Below, piece after piece: positions 1 through 6,540 of a stretch of DNA of 42,330 nt. Where the stretch lies: NCBI GenBank assembly GCA_947473805.1, contig CANJGB010000029.1, forward strand, positions 1 to 42,330, written 5' to 3'. Position 1 is the stretch's first letter; each line of letters starts with the position of its first letter. The notes beneath the pieces are model-generated. The model saw only the letters and a list, made by a program, of their open reading frames with translations, was not told where the DNA came from and made no database searches. Both the position numbers and the translations under genes were made by a program. Source of the stretch: Alphaproteobacteria bacterium (GTDB lineage: Bacteria; Pseudomonadota; Alphaproteobacteria; Ferrovibrionales; Ferrovibrionaceae).

Positions 1-114
1 AGCCTCGGCTACCGACCGCCGGCCCCGGAAACCGCGACACCGCCATTGCCGCCTTCCGGTTCCGCTACGCTCCACCTCCAGGCGGCAATGGCCAGGGAGG
101 AAGCAATGCACTAA
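1..114 (+). CDS. IS3-family transposase OrfB, C-terminal fragment (5' end outside window)
   Basis: Frame 1 is open from the first base to a TAA at 112-114 and encodes 37 residues beginning SLGYRPPAPET. The motif H-S-x-LGYRPPAPE is the usual C-terminal signature of IS3-family integrase-core transposases, just after the last catalytic region. The DDE catalytic residues would lie upstream, outside the window. The stop is followed within about 10 bp by the element's terminal repeat, as expected for the end of orfB. Identification rests on this short signature and on the adjacent terminus. Confidence 0.75.
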   Translation, partial: SLGYRPPAPETATPPLPPSGSATLHLQAAMAREEAMH

Positions 115-117
115 CAT

Positions 118-654
118 TCAACACGGACCACCTAATGGGGGCCGATCAGTCACCGCGAACACGGCATAGAACAGTGCACGCCCATGTCGCAGATCGGTGA
201 ACATCCACAGCGCGAAGACTACGGCATAGAGCGCGGCCACCGGCAGCAGCTCCGCCGGCGACACCCAGAGGATCTGTCCGACTAACAGGTCTTTCAGGTG
301 TTCCGCGCCATGGGCGTCGAAGCGCAGCAGGATGATCTCGGCGCTTGCCGCGACCACGAATAGCACGCCGATAACGGCCTCCTGCACGGCGGCGAGTCGG
401 CGCTCGGTCCAGATCAGGAAGCCGGCGCCGGCCAGTGCTGCGCCAAAAGCCGTGGCCTGGACCGGCCAACCATGTTCCTCGAGGCCCGCCACGTGCGCGG
501 CGACCACCCCCAGCGCTGCAACTTGGGCGATGGCCAGGTCGATGAACACAATCCCGCGTTCCAGCACCATCTGGCCCAGCGGCACATGCGTGGCTAGCAC
601 AAGCAGGCCGGCCACCATGGCGGGCCAGAAGATCAACACATCATCGATCTTCAT
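118..654 (-). pseudogene. Metal ABC transporter permease (ABC-3 family), truncated by an IS
   Basis: Membrane permease of the ZnuB/TroC/MntB family, which forms the channel of zinc or manganese importers. The protein starts MKIDDVLIFWPAMVAGLL, with hydrophobic segments typical of the family (IDLAIAQVAALG, AVIGVLFVVAASAEIILL). Family members are about 260-290 aa. Here only about 168 native residues remain (149-654). The frame then enters the insertion sequence and stops after about 10 foreign residues. The break falls at LFYAVFAVT, in a conserved helix, so the last membrane helices are lost. The start overlaps the stop of the upstream binding-protein gene (ATGA, 651-654), indicating translational coupling. 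It is very probably non-functional. Metal specificity is inferred from the neighbours. Confidence 0.8.
125..148 (-). repeat. IS terminal inverted repeat (right end)
   Basis: Read inward on the minus strand, this 24-bp end begins TGATCGGCCCCCATTAGG. Aligned by eye with the IS end at 42184-42208, it matches at 17 of 25 columns with one gap. This is what is expected for the imperfect left and right ends of one IS3-family element or close relatives. Confidence 0.6.
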
Positions 655-1559
655 TTGGCGGCTCCTGCTGCCACCAGCCGCGTTACCGTATCATCGAACA
701 AGCCGAACAGGTCGGTGGCCTTATCGGTCCCGCCCACCGTGAACGGCAGCATTACCGCCGGCACGCCGGTCTTCGAGGCCACGAACTCCGCCGGCTTGGA
801 CTCCTGGTATGCGGCGTAGAGGATCATGCGCGCCCTCTGCCGCGGCATGCTCTCGACCAGCGCCGCCAGGTAGGCGCCGCCGGGCGGCACGCCGGGCTTC
901 GGTTCGATGGTGCCAGTCTCGTGCATGCCCAGCCAGTCGAGCAGGTAGACCCAATCCTTGTGATGCACCACCACCCCGACACCTCTCAGCAGAGTCGCTT
1001 GTTGTGTCCATCGCGCTGTTGCGAGGTCCCACCGGCGCACAAAATCGTCGCGGCGTGTGGCGTAGTCGGTCGCATGCGGAGGATCGATCTTCGCCAGACG
1101 GTCGGCTAGGGCCAGGGCGACGCTACGGATATTGCGGGGATCATTCTGGATGTGCGGATTTCCTGCCGCATGTACGTCGCCATCTGCCCTGTCCAGCCTG
1201 GTCGGCACGTCCAGCAGCGTCACCTGGTCCGCTGCTGAAAGGTAGCCGGCGGAACCGGGTTGCACCTTGCCGTTTGCAGCCTGGCGCAACAGCACCGGCA
1301 TCCAGCCGACCTCCAGTTCGGCGCCGGTGCAGACCACAAGGTCGGCACCGCGCAGGCGCGCGATCAACGCAGGCCGCGCCTGTACCTGGTGCGGGTCCTG
1401 GCGTGCCGTCGTTGCGCTGAAGACTGAAACATTGCCGCCACCCAGTTCGGTTGCAAGTGCGCCCCATTCTGGCTCGCAGGCAAAGATGTTGAGCGCTGCA
1501 TGCGCGGGCATGGCGATGGCTGCTGCGACGAGCGTCGCGACTATCAGGTGGTATTTCAT
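651..1559 (-). CDS. znuA: Zinc/manganese ABC transporter substrate-binding protein (ZnuA-like)
   Basis: Periplasmic metal-binding component of an ABC-3-type importer, 302 aa, the usual size. I place the start at MKYHLIVATL because this gives a clear signal peptide (cleavage near residue 21, after PAHA); the frame is open further upstream but that part overlaps the preceding gene. Candidate metal ligands are His57 (in DPHQ), His136 (in GNPHIQ) and the His199-His200 pair; family structures use three His and one acidic residue. There is no long His-rich loop as in E. coli ZnuA. It follows the outer-membrane protein gene by 10 bp and overlaps the permease start. The operator at 3334-3355 points to zinc rather than manganese, but this is inference. 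Confidence 0.8.
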   Translation of the reverse strand: MKYHLIVATLVAAAIAMPAHAALNIFACEPEWGALATELGGGNVSVFSATTARQDPHQVQARPALIARLRGADLVVCTGAELEVGWMPVLLRQAANGKVQPGSAGYLSAADQVTLLDVPTRLDRADGDVHAAGNPHIQNDPRNIRSVALALADRLAKIDPPHATDYATRRDDFVRRWDLATARWTQQATLLRGVGVVVHHKDWVYLLDWLGMHETGTIEPKPGVPPGGAYLAALVESMPRQRARMILYAAYQESKPAEFVASKTGVPAVMLPFTVGGTDKATDLFGLFDDTVTRLVAAGAAK

Positions 1560-1569
1560 GACGCGACCT

Positions 1570-2892
1570 CTAGTAGGCATGGGCGCCGTGGGCGCCAAGC
1601 GTGATGGTGTATTGCAGGAGGTATTGGTCGTCCGGCTCGGTGCGCGACTGGTCGCGGTTGTACTGAAGGCGGAAACGGCCGAATTCACTGGTGTTGTATT
1701 CCAGTATGACGCTGTTGCGTTTGGGCGAGGCGTCCATGTTGTCCAGCACGCTGCCGGCCAGTGCGACGTCAACCGCCGAGGCTTCGACCTGGTCATGCCG
1801 CAGGCCCACGCGCCATTGCGGCATGAACTGATAGACCGCCTGCGCGTACCAGCCGGTCTGGGTGCCTGAATAGGCAAGTGTGTTGAACTCGCCGTTCTCG
1901 CGCCGGTAAAAATACTCGCCCTGCAACTTCAGGTTCGTGTTCACCGGATTTCCGCCCGGCGCCCATTTGTAGACGAGATCGACAATGCCGGTGTCGGCGC
2001 GCCCGGAATAGATATCCGGCCCCGTCGCGCGGTCGTGCGCCAGGCTGCGCAGGTAAGACAGGCCGCCGCGCACGCTGTGGCTTTCGCCGATATCCGTGCC
2101 CGCATGGGCGAAGCCGCTGAACTGCCCTGCGCCGCGATTGTCGGCGCCGCCAGCCGGGAAGCTGTCGCCGCGCAAGGCTTCACCGCCGAATTCGAGGAAG
2201 AAGTCGGTCGGCGCCAGCCAGCGCAACTGCACGCCGTCATCGCCCAGTTGTCCTCCCAGGAACGCGCGATAGGGCAGGGCGGTATCGGCGAAGTCCCAGA
2301 CATGGGCATGCTGCTCGTTCATATAGCCGATGCCCGAGAAGAACCGTCCGCCCTTTACCGTGAAACCCCAGGGCAGGCCGGTGCTTTGCAGGTAGGCTTC
2401 TTCGACCGACACTTCCCCATTGCCTTCGACGGCGATGGTGACGTTGCCGTACAGCACCTGGTCGACACTGGCGGAGAAGTTGACCTCTGACTCGCCGATG
2501 GCGAAGCCGCGGTCAGGCAGCCCGGCCTCAGCGCCGAGCGCGAACCCGGGCATACGGTAGTTGCCAGGGTCTTTCTTGTAGGCGGCATACTTGCCGTCCA
2601 AAACCACGCCAATGGCTGGATTGAAGGCACTGGCCGAGCTGCTGGACGAAGCCGGTGGCCGTGGCGACGTTGCCTGCGTCGCTGTCGTCTTCGCTTCAGT
2701 CGCTTTTAGCCGTCCTTCCAGCGATTGCAGCCGTGCTTCGTATTCCCGGCGCATTTTGTCCAGCGAAGCATCGTATTTCTGTTTCATTTCGTGCAATTCG
2801 CGGCGCACCGCGGCGGTGTCGGATTGGGCCAGCGCAGGCGTGCTGAGCAGCAGTGCCGCTGCGAGGGAAACGGGTCGTGACAGGGGATGCAT
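1570..2892 (-). CDS. Outer-membrane beta-barrel protein with N-terminal coiled coil, zinc operon
   Basis: A 440-aa protein with a signal peptide (residues 1-22, ending PALAQ), a charged segment at about 27-70 that looks like a coiled coil (RRELHEMKQKY, then LEGRLKATEA), and a low-complexity Ser/Pro/Ala linker near 75-90. The rest is rich in alternating aromatic and polar strands with Gly-containing turns (GRFFSGIGYMNEQHAH, LQGEYFYRRENG, WYAQAVYQFMPQWRVGLRHD), typical of a trimeric-porin-like barrel. The coiled-coil-plus-barrel layout resembles carbohydrate and phosphate porins. No TonB box or plug domain is visible, so it is not a ZnuD-type receptor. Position between a DUF2946 gene and znuA suggests passage of zinc or a zinc complex through the outer membrane. 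The substrate is inferred only from context. Confidence 0.7.
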   Translation of the reverse strand: MHPLSRPVSLAAALLLSTPALAQSDTAAVRRELHEMKQKYDASLDKMRREYEARLQSLEGRLKATEAKTTATQATSPRPPASSSSSASAFNPAIGVVLDGKYAAYKKDPGNYRMPGFALGAEAGLPDRGFAIGESEVNFSASVDQVLYGNVTIAVEGNGEVSVEEAYLQSTGLPWGFTVKGGRFFSGIGYMNEQHAHVWDFADTALPYRAFLGGQLGDDGVQLRWLAPTDFFLEFGGEALRGDSFPAGGADNRGAGQFSGFAHAGTDIGESHSVRGGLSYLRSLAHDRATGPDIYSGRADTGIVDLVYKWAPGGNPVNTNLKLQGEYFYRRENGEFNTLAYSGTQTGWYAQAVYQFMPQWRVGLRHDQVEASAVDVALAGSVLDNMDASPKRNSVILEYNTSEFGRFRLQYNRDQSRTEPDDQYLLQYTITLGAHGAHAY

Positions 2893-2943
2893 CTCGAAAC
2901 TCCAAAAATACCGGGCAGCGCCCGGTTTGGAGCCGGACGCGAA

Positions 2944-3306
2944 TCAGATCGGAATGGCGGCGTCGGGGGTTGGCGGCCCGCGCGAGCGGACGGCAATGGC
3001 CGGGGCTGGCAGGGCGAACGTTTCGGTCCAAACGGCGTGGACCGGAGTGGCCTGCAACAGGGGAAGAACGACAGAGTCCGGCACCACGCCGTGCGCGGCG
3101 AGCCTCAGGCCGAGGCAAATCGGGCAATTGTCCCCGTCGTCAGAATCGGCAGGCTGGCCAGAACCATCGCATGCCGTGGGGGCAGCGCAGGCTACAGTAA
3201 GCCGGTGATTTTCAACCGGCAGATGGCCATGATGGTGGACCGCGCCCAGGATGATCTGGAACAGGATCGCAACCAGTCCGGTCCAGTGGCCGCCGAAACG
3301 ACGCAC
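2944..3306 (-). CDS. DUF2946-family protein, first gene of the zinc operon
   Basis: A small secreted or membrane-anchored protein (120 aa from GTG 3306). It has an N-terminal hydrophobic segment (LVAILFQIILGAV), a His cluster HHHGH at 24-28, Cys40 and Cys46, a CPIC motif at 61-64, a second hydrophobic stretch, and a C-terminal RGPPTP. These match DUF2946, a family of unknown function often next to metal-uptake genes. GTG 3306 is preferred because AGGA lies 7 nt upstream and the operator then sits 28-49 nt upstream. A GTG at 3330 would add 8 residues but leave only 3 nt between operator and start. Metal binding by the His and Cys groups is plausible but unproven. Confidence 0.65.
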   Translation of the reverse strand: MRRFGGHWTGLVAILFQIILGAVHHHGHLPVENHRLTVACAAPTACDGSGQPADSDDGDNCPICLGLRLAAHGVVPDSVVLPLLQATPVHAVWTETFALPAPAIAVRSRGPPTPDAAIPI

Positions 3307-3333
3307 GAAGTCATCCTGCTGCAGAGACACGAT

Positions 3334-3355
3334 AATGGTACATTATAACATTTCA
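3334..3355. promoter_or_regulatory. Zur-like operator 1
   Basis: An AT-rich imperfect palindrome in GC-rich surroundings. On the minus strand its core reads TGTTATAATGTACCA, 13 of 15 matches to the symmetrical form TGTTATAATATAACA typical of Zur sites. It lies between the divergent DUF2946/OMP/znuA operon and the molybdoenzyme gene at 3391. It matches the site at 21632-21653 at 19 of 22 positions. Assignment to Zur, rather than another Fur-family regulator, comes from the genes it controls. Confidence 0.6.
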
Positions 3356-3390
3356 TTGATCGGTCAAAGACTTCCCGGAGAGCCAGCCCG

Positions 3391-4053
3391 ATGAGTGACG
3401 ACGAAAATCCGGCGAATATCGCCTCGATCAAGGCGAAGCTGATCGCCAGTAAGCAGAAATGGGCGCGCGAGGGGCGCCTGCTCACCGGCAAGGCCGGTGA
3501 GGATCGCCTGCCGCCGGGCCAGCGTCTGGTGCGCGACTGGCCGGTGCTGGACCTTGGGCTGCAGCCCGACGTGCCGCTGGCCACGTGGCGCCTGCGCATC
3601 GATGGCCAGGTCAATAATCCGGTCGAGTGGGACTGGGCCGCCTTCCAGGCGCAGCCGCAGATGGACGATGTCTCCGACATTCACTGCGTGACGTCGTGGT
3701 CGCGCTACGACAATCACTGGACCGGCGTGGCCGCGCGGCATGTGGTCGAGCTGGCGAAGCCGCACTCAGAGGTCAACCACGTCATTTTCCACAGCCACGA
3801 CGGCTACACCACCAACGTCACGCTGGAACAGTTTACCGCGCCCGATGTGGTGCTGGCGCATGCGTGGGAGGGCAAGCCGCTGACCCGCGAGCATGGCGGG
3901 CCGGTGCGGATCATCATGCCGCAATACTATTTCTGGAAAAGCGCGAAGTGGGTGCAGCGCATCGAGTTCGCCGCCATCGACCGCCCGGGCTTTTGGGAAG
4001 TGCGCGGCTATCACAACAACGCCGACCCGTGGACGGAGGAGCGCTACTCCTGA
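3391..4053 (+). CDS. Sulfite-oxidase-like molybdopterin-dependent oxidoreductase
   Basis: A 220-aa cytoplasmic-looking protein (no signal peptide) of the sulfite oxidase catalytic-domain superfamily (COG2041, YuiH-like group). The conserved Mo-ligating cysteine is Cys99, in DIHCVTSWSRYDNHWTGV. Further family marks are the SHDGYTTNVTLE stretch, LTREHGGPVRIIMPQYYFWKSAKWV and the terminal FWEVRGYHNNADPW. It has no heme or dimerisation domain, so it is a minimal single-domain version with unknown electron acceptor and substrate. ATG 3391 follows CGGAGAG by a suitable distance. The Zur-like operator ends 35 bp upstream, so it might share control with the divergent zinc operon. Its 3' end overlaps the convergent glycosylase gene by 10 bp. 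Confidence 0.85.
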   Translation: MSDDENPANIASIKAKLIASKQKWAREGRLLTGKAGEDRLPPGQRLVRDWPVLDLGLQPDVPLATWRLRIDGQVNNPVEWDWAAFQAQPQMDDVSDIHCVTSWSRYDNHWTGVAARHVVELAKPHSEVNHVIFHSHDGYTTNVTLEQFTAPDVVLAHAWEGKPLTREHGGPVRIIMPQYYFWKSAKWVQRIEFAAIDRPGFWEVRGYHNNADPWTEERYS

Positions 4054-4688
4054 CGCGCCAGATCGGCGGCGATCTTGTCGAACACGTCGTGGAACATGCG
4101 CTCGGTCAGGCGCCCTGTGTTCGTGTTGTAGCGCGAGCAGTGATAGCTGTTGAACAGCAGGCGTCCGTCCGGCAGTTCGTGCCGCGCGCCGTGGCCGAAC
4201 TTGTAGGCGCTGCGCTTCGCTCCGACCGCATTCAGCACCGCCTGGTGCGCCACCAGGCCCAGCGCCAGCATTACCTTCGTTGACGACAGGTCGGCGATCT
4301 CGCCGGCCAGGAAGCCGTTGCAGGTCTTGATCTCGACCGGCTCGGGCTTGTTCTGCGGCGGGACGCATTTCACGCCGTTGGTGATGCGCGCGCCCTTCAG
4401 CCTGATCCCGTCATTCGGATCGGCGCGGTAGGTGCCGGCCATGAAGCCGTATTTGCCCAGCGTCGCGTACAGCAGGTCGCCGGCATAGTCGCCGGTGAAC
4501 GGACGGCCCGTGCGATTGGCGCCCTTCAGGCCGGGTGCCAGGCCGACGATCAGCAGGCGCGGCTTCGTGTCGCCGAATGCTGGAACCGGTCCGTTGAAGA
4601 AATCCGGATACTTCGCCCGGTTTTCGTTACGGAACCCGGCGAGGCGCGGGCAAAGGGGACAATCGTGTCCGGGTATCGGTGCCGGCAC
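4044..4688 (-). CDS. Family 5 (UDGb-type) uracil-DNA glycosylase, 4Fe-4S
   Basis: DNA repair enzyme of 214 aa that removes uracil and probably other deaminated bases. Four cysteines fit the 4Fe-4S cluster of families 4 and 5: Cys10, Cys13, Cys108 and Cys123. Motif A, GLAPGLKGANRTGRPFTGD (49-67), is the family 5 form, lacking the polar catalytic residue found in other families. The second active-site motif is HCSRYNTNTGRLT from His183, where the textbook form is HPSP followed by NTGRLT, so the two prolines are replaced. It starts 5 bp after the stop of the NYN gene, so the two are probably co-transcribed. Confidence 0.85.
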   Translation of the reverse strand: MPAPIPGHDCPLCPRLAGFRNENRAKYPDFFNGPVPAFGDTKPRLLIVGLAPGLKGANRTGRPFTGDYAGDLLYATLGKYGFMAGTYRADPNDGIRLKGARITNGVKCVPPQNKPEPVEIKTCNGFLAGEIADLSSTKVMLALGLVAHQAVLNAVGAKRSAYKFGHGARHELPDGRLLFNSYHCSRYNTNTGRLTERMFHDVFDKIAADLARQE

Positions 4689-4693
4689 GCGGT

Positions 4694-5350
4694 TCAGGAC
4701 CGGTGGAAGGCGGCCCGGGCGTCGCTCGCGTCGTCGAAATCGTCGTCCCGCACGGCTGTAGTGGCCGCGGCCGGTGCCGCCGGAGCGGACCGGGCCGGCG
4801 AGGGGGCGTGTTCGCGCGGTCCGCCGGCGCGTGCGATGGTCGCCATCATCGTCTGCAACTCGATGAAGGTGTCGGCCTGGCGGCGCAGTTCGTCGGCCAC
4901 CATTGGCGGCTGGCTCTTGATGGAGGAGACGACCGAGACGCGCACGCCCTTGCGCTGCACGGCTTCAACCAGGCGGCGGAAGTCGCCATCACCCGAAAAC
5001 AGCACGATGTGATCGACGTGAGGGGCCATTTCGAGGACGTCGACGGCCAGTTCGATGTCCATGTTGCCCTTCAGCTTGCGCCGGCCCATCGCGTCGGTGA
5101 ATTCCTTGGTCGGCTTGGTGACCATGGTGTAGCCGTTATAGTCCAGCCAATCGACCAGGGGACGGATCGGCGAGTATTCTTGGTCCTCGATCAGGGCGGT
5201 GTAGTAGAAGGCGCGGATCAGGCGGCCCTTGGCCTGGAATTCCTGCAGCAGCCGCTTGTAGTCGATGTCGAAGCCCAGCGCCCGGGCGGCGGCATACAGG
5301 TTCGAACCGTCGATGAAGAGCGCAATACGCTCCTGCGGATAAAATGCCAC
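4694..5350 (-). CDS. NYN domain (LabA/DUF88-like) putative RNase
   Basis: A 218-aa protein of the NYN fold, a PIN-like metal-dependent nuclease family. Acidic active-site positions are visible: Asp14 in ALFIDGSNLY, an Asp in GNMDIELAVDVLEM, and the acidic pair in LFSGDGDFRRLV. The last 45 residues form an Ala/Pro-rich tail ending in an acidic patch (RDDDFDDASDARAA), probably disordered. This family is common in alphaproteobacteria; its cellular substrate is not established. It is divergent from folK with about 130 bp between them and is followed after 5 bp by the uracil-DNA glycosylase, so it probably leads a two-gene operon. Confidence 0.85.
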   Translation of the reverse strand: MAFYPQERIALFIDGSNLYAAARALGFDIDYKRLLQEFQAKGRLIRAFYYTALIEDQEYSPIRPLVDWLDYNGYTMVTKPTKEFTDAMGRRKLKGNMDIELAVDVLEMAPHVDHIVLFSGDGDFRRLVEAVQRKGVRVSVVSSIKSQPPMVADELRRQADTFIELQTMMATIARAGGPREHAPSPARSAPAAPAAATTAVRDDDFDDASDARAAFHRS

Positions 5351-5480
5351 CTAAATATCCCCCATAGAACCATTCTTGCGACTGGCTTATGTCCGTCTGG
5401 TGAAATGGTCAACTAGACTGGTTCGACTAGGTGCTGCGGCTCGTCGCCGCCATGGAACCTGAGGTATCGGCGGTAATAGA

Positions 5481-5978
5481 TTGATATACATAGGGATTGG
5501 TTCGAATTTGCCGTCTGCCGAATACGGTTCGCCCGACGCCGTGGTGCATGCCGCTATTGCCGCAGTCGCGCGGACGGGCGCCCGACTGTTGCAAACGTCC
5601 AGCCTGTGGCGGACCGCGCCGGTGCCGGCTTCCGGCCAGCCCTCATTCCTGAACGCGGTCATCGGCATCGAGACCTCGCTGTCCGCCGCGGCCCTGTTGG
5701 GCGAGCTCCACGCGATCGAGGCCCGCTTCGGTAGGGTCCGCCGCGAGCGGAACGAGGCGCGGATCGTCGATCTCGACCTGCTGGACTATGCAGGGCAGGT
5801 CTCGCCGCCCGGCGCATTGCCGCTTTTGCCTCATCCGCGCCTTGCCGAGCGCGCCTTTGTGTTGCGCCCGCTGGCCGAAATCGCGCCCGACTGGCGGCAT
5901 CCGGCATCAGGGGCGGGGATCGCCCGACTGATCGCGGCCCTCGACCCCGGGCAACAGGCCGAAAAGACCAGCCTTTGA
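5481..5978 (+). CDS. folK: 2-amino-4-hydroxy-6-hydroxymethyldihydropteridine pyrophosphokinase
   Basis: Transfers pyrophosphate from ATP to 6-hydroxymethyl-7,8-dihydropterin in folate synthesis. The 165-aa protein shows the HPPK marks: IGIGSNL at the N-terminus, SSLWRTAPVP, FLNAVIGIETSLS, the ATP-binding FGRVRRERNEARIVDLDLLDY, and LPHPRLAERAFVLRPLAEIAP. The start is TTG at 5481, because it places IYIGIGSNL at the expected N-terminus and no in-frame ATG is nearby. It stands alone, followed by the rpoZ promoter; folP and folB are not in the window. Confidence 0.93.
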   Translation: MIYIGIGSNLPSAEYGSPDAVVHAAIAAVARTGARLLQTSSLWRTAPVPASGQPSFLNAVIGIETSLSAAALLGELHAIEARFGRVRRERNEARIVDLDLLDYAGQVSPPGALPLLPHPRLAERAFVLRPLAEIAPDWRHPASGAGIARLIAALDPGQQAEKTSL

Positions 5979-5991
5979 TGGCGGATTATCC

Positions 5992-6020
5992 TTGCTCCGC
6001 AAGGGGCTGGGCACTATGTA
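5992..6020 (+). promoter_or_regulatory. Candidate sigma-70-type promoter for rpoZ
   Basis: TTGCTC at 5992-5997 and TATGTA at 6015-6020 with a 17-bp spacer, about 40 bp upstream of the rpoZ start. Both hexamers are recognisable and the spacing is ideal. It lies just after the folK stop. Confidence 0.5.
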
Positions 6021-6059
6021 TCTCTCTTCCAATCCCGCCCGTTTCCCGAGGTTACCGGC

Positions 6060-6455
6060 ATGGCCCGCGTTACCGTTGAAGATTGCGTCCTGAAGGTCCC
6101 CAACCGCTTCGAGCTGGTCATGCTCTCGGCCCATCGTGCGCGCAGCATCGCGCAGGGCGCCTCGCTGACCGTCGACCGCGACAATGACAAGAATCCCGTG
6201 GTTGCCCTGCGTGAAATCGCCGACGCTACCGTCGCCGTCGATACCCTCCGCCAGAACCTGCTTGGCGGCCTGCAGAAGCGCCGCGATGATGACGCGCCCG
6301 AAGAAGACAACATGGCCATGCTGATGCAGGGCCAGGAATGGGCCGGCGTCACCCAGAACGAAGACGTGGCCCCCGATGGCATGTCGGTCCACGAAGGCCA
6401 GGACGGCGAAGGCGATGTCGATGAAGCGACGCCCGCTGGTGCCGGCAACGAGTAG
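6060..6455 (+). CDS. rpoZ: RNA polymerase omega subunit
   Basis: Small subunit that helps fold beta-prime and assemble RNA polymerase, and takes part in the ppGpp response in many proteobacteria. The 131-aa protein starts [20 protein letters not shown] and has RARSIAQGA and [12 protein letters not shown], all typical of alphaproteobacterial omega. The C-terminal half (from about 80) is acidic and low in complexity, also usual for this group. It has its own candidate promoter upstream and a strong terminator downstream, so it is probably monocistronic although it lies next to the ppGpp synthetase gene. Confidence 0.96.
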   Translation: MARVTVEDCVLKVPNRFELVMLSAHRARSIAQGASLTVDRDNDKNPVVALREIADATVAVDTLRQNLLGGLQKRRDDDAPEEDNMAMLMQGQEWAGVTQNEDVAPDGMSVHEGQDGEGDVDEATPAGAGNE

Positions 6456-6474
6456 TTCGCAAGAACCTGAACCA

Positions 6475-6504
6475 CGCCCGGCCGTCTCGGCGGCCGGGCG
6501 TTTT
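6475..6504 (+). terminator. Rho-independent terminator after rpoZ
   Basis: A perfect 10-bp stem (CGCCCGGCCG at 6475-6484 paired with 6491-6500), a 6-nt loop and TTTT. It separates rpoZ from relA/spoT, whose start is only about 36 bp further on. Confidence 0.88.
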
Positions 6505-6540
6505 CGTCTGTAGGCCGGCGTCGTGAACGTTCGTCCGGTC

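Larger units (their letters stand above)
1..148 (+). mobile_element. 3' end of an IS3-family insertion sequence
   Basis: Right-hand end of an IS3-family element whose body lies outside the window. It contains the last codons of an OrfB-type transposase (to 114) and ends in a terminal repeat at 125-148, which read on the minus strand starts TGATCGGCCCCC. IS3-family elements end in TG...CA, which puts the junction at 148. The permease reading frame of the host begins directly after it. A piece with a similar terminal repeat and the same orientation lies at the other edge of the window (42184-42330). Confidence 0.8.
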
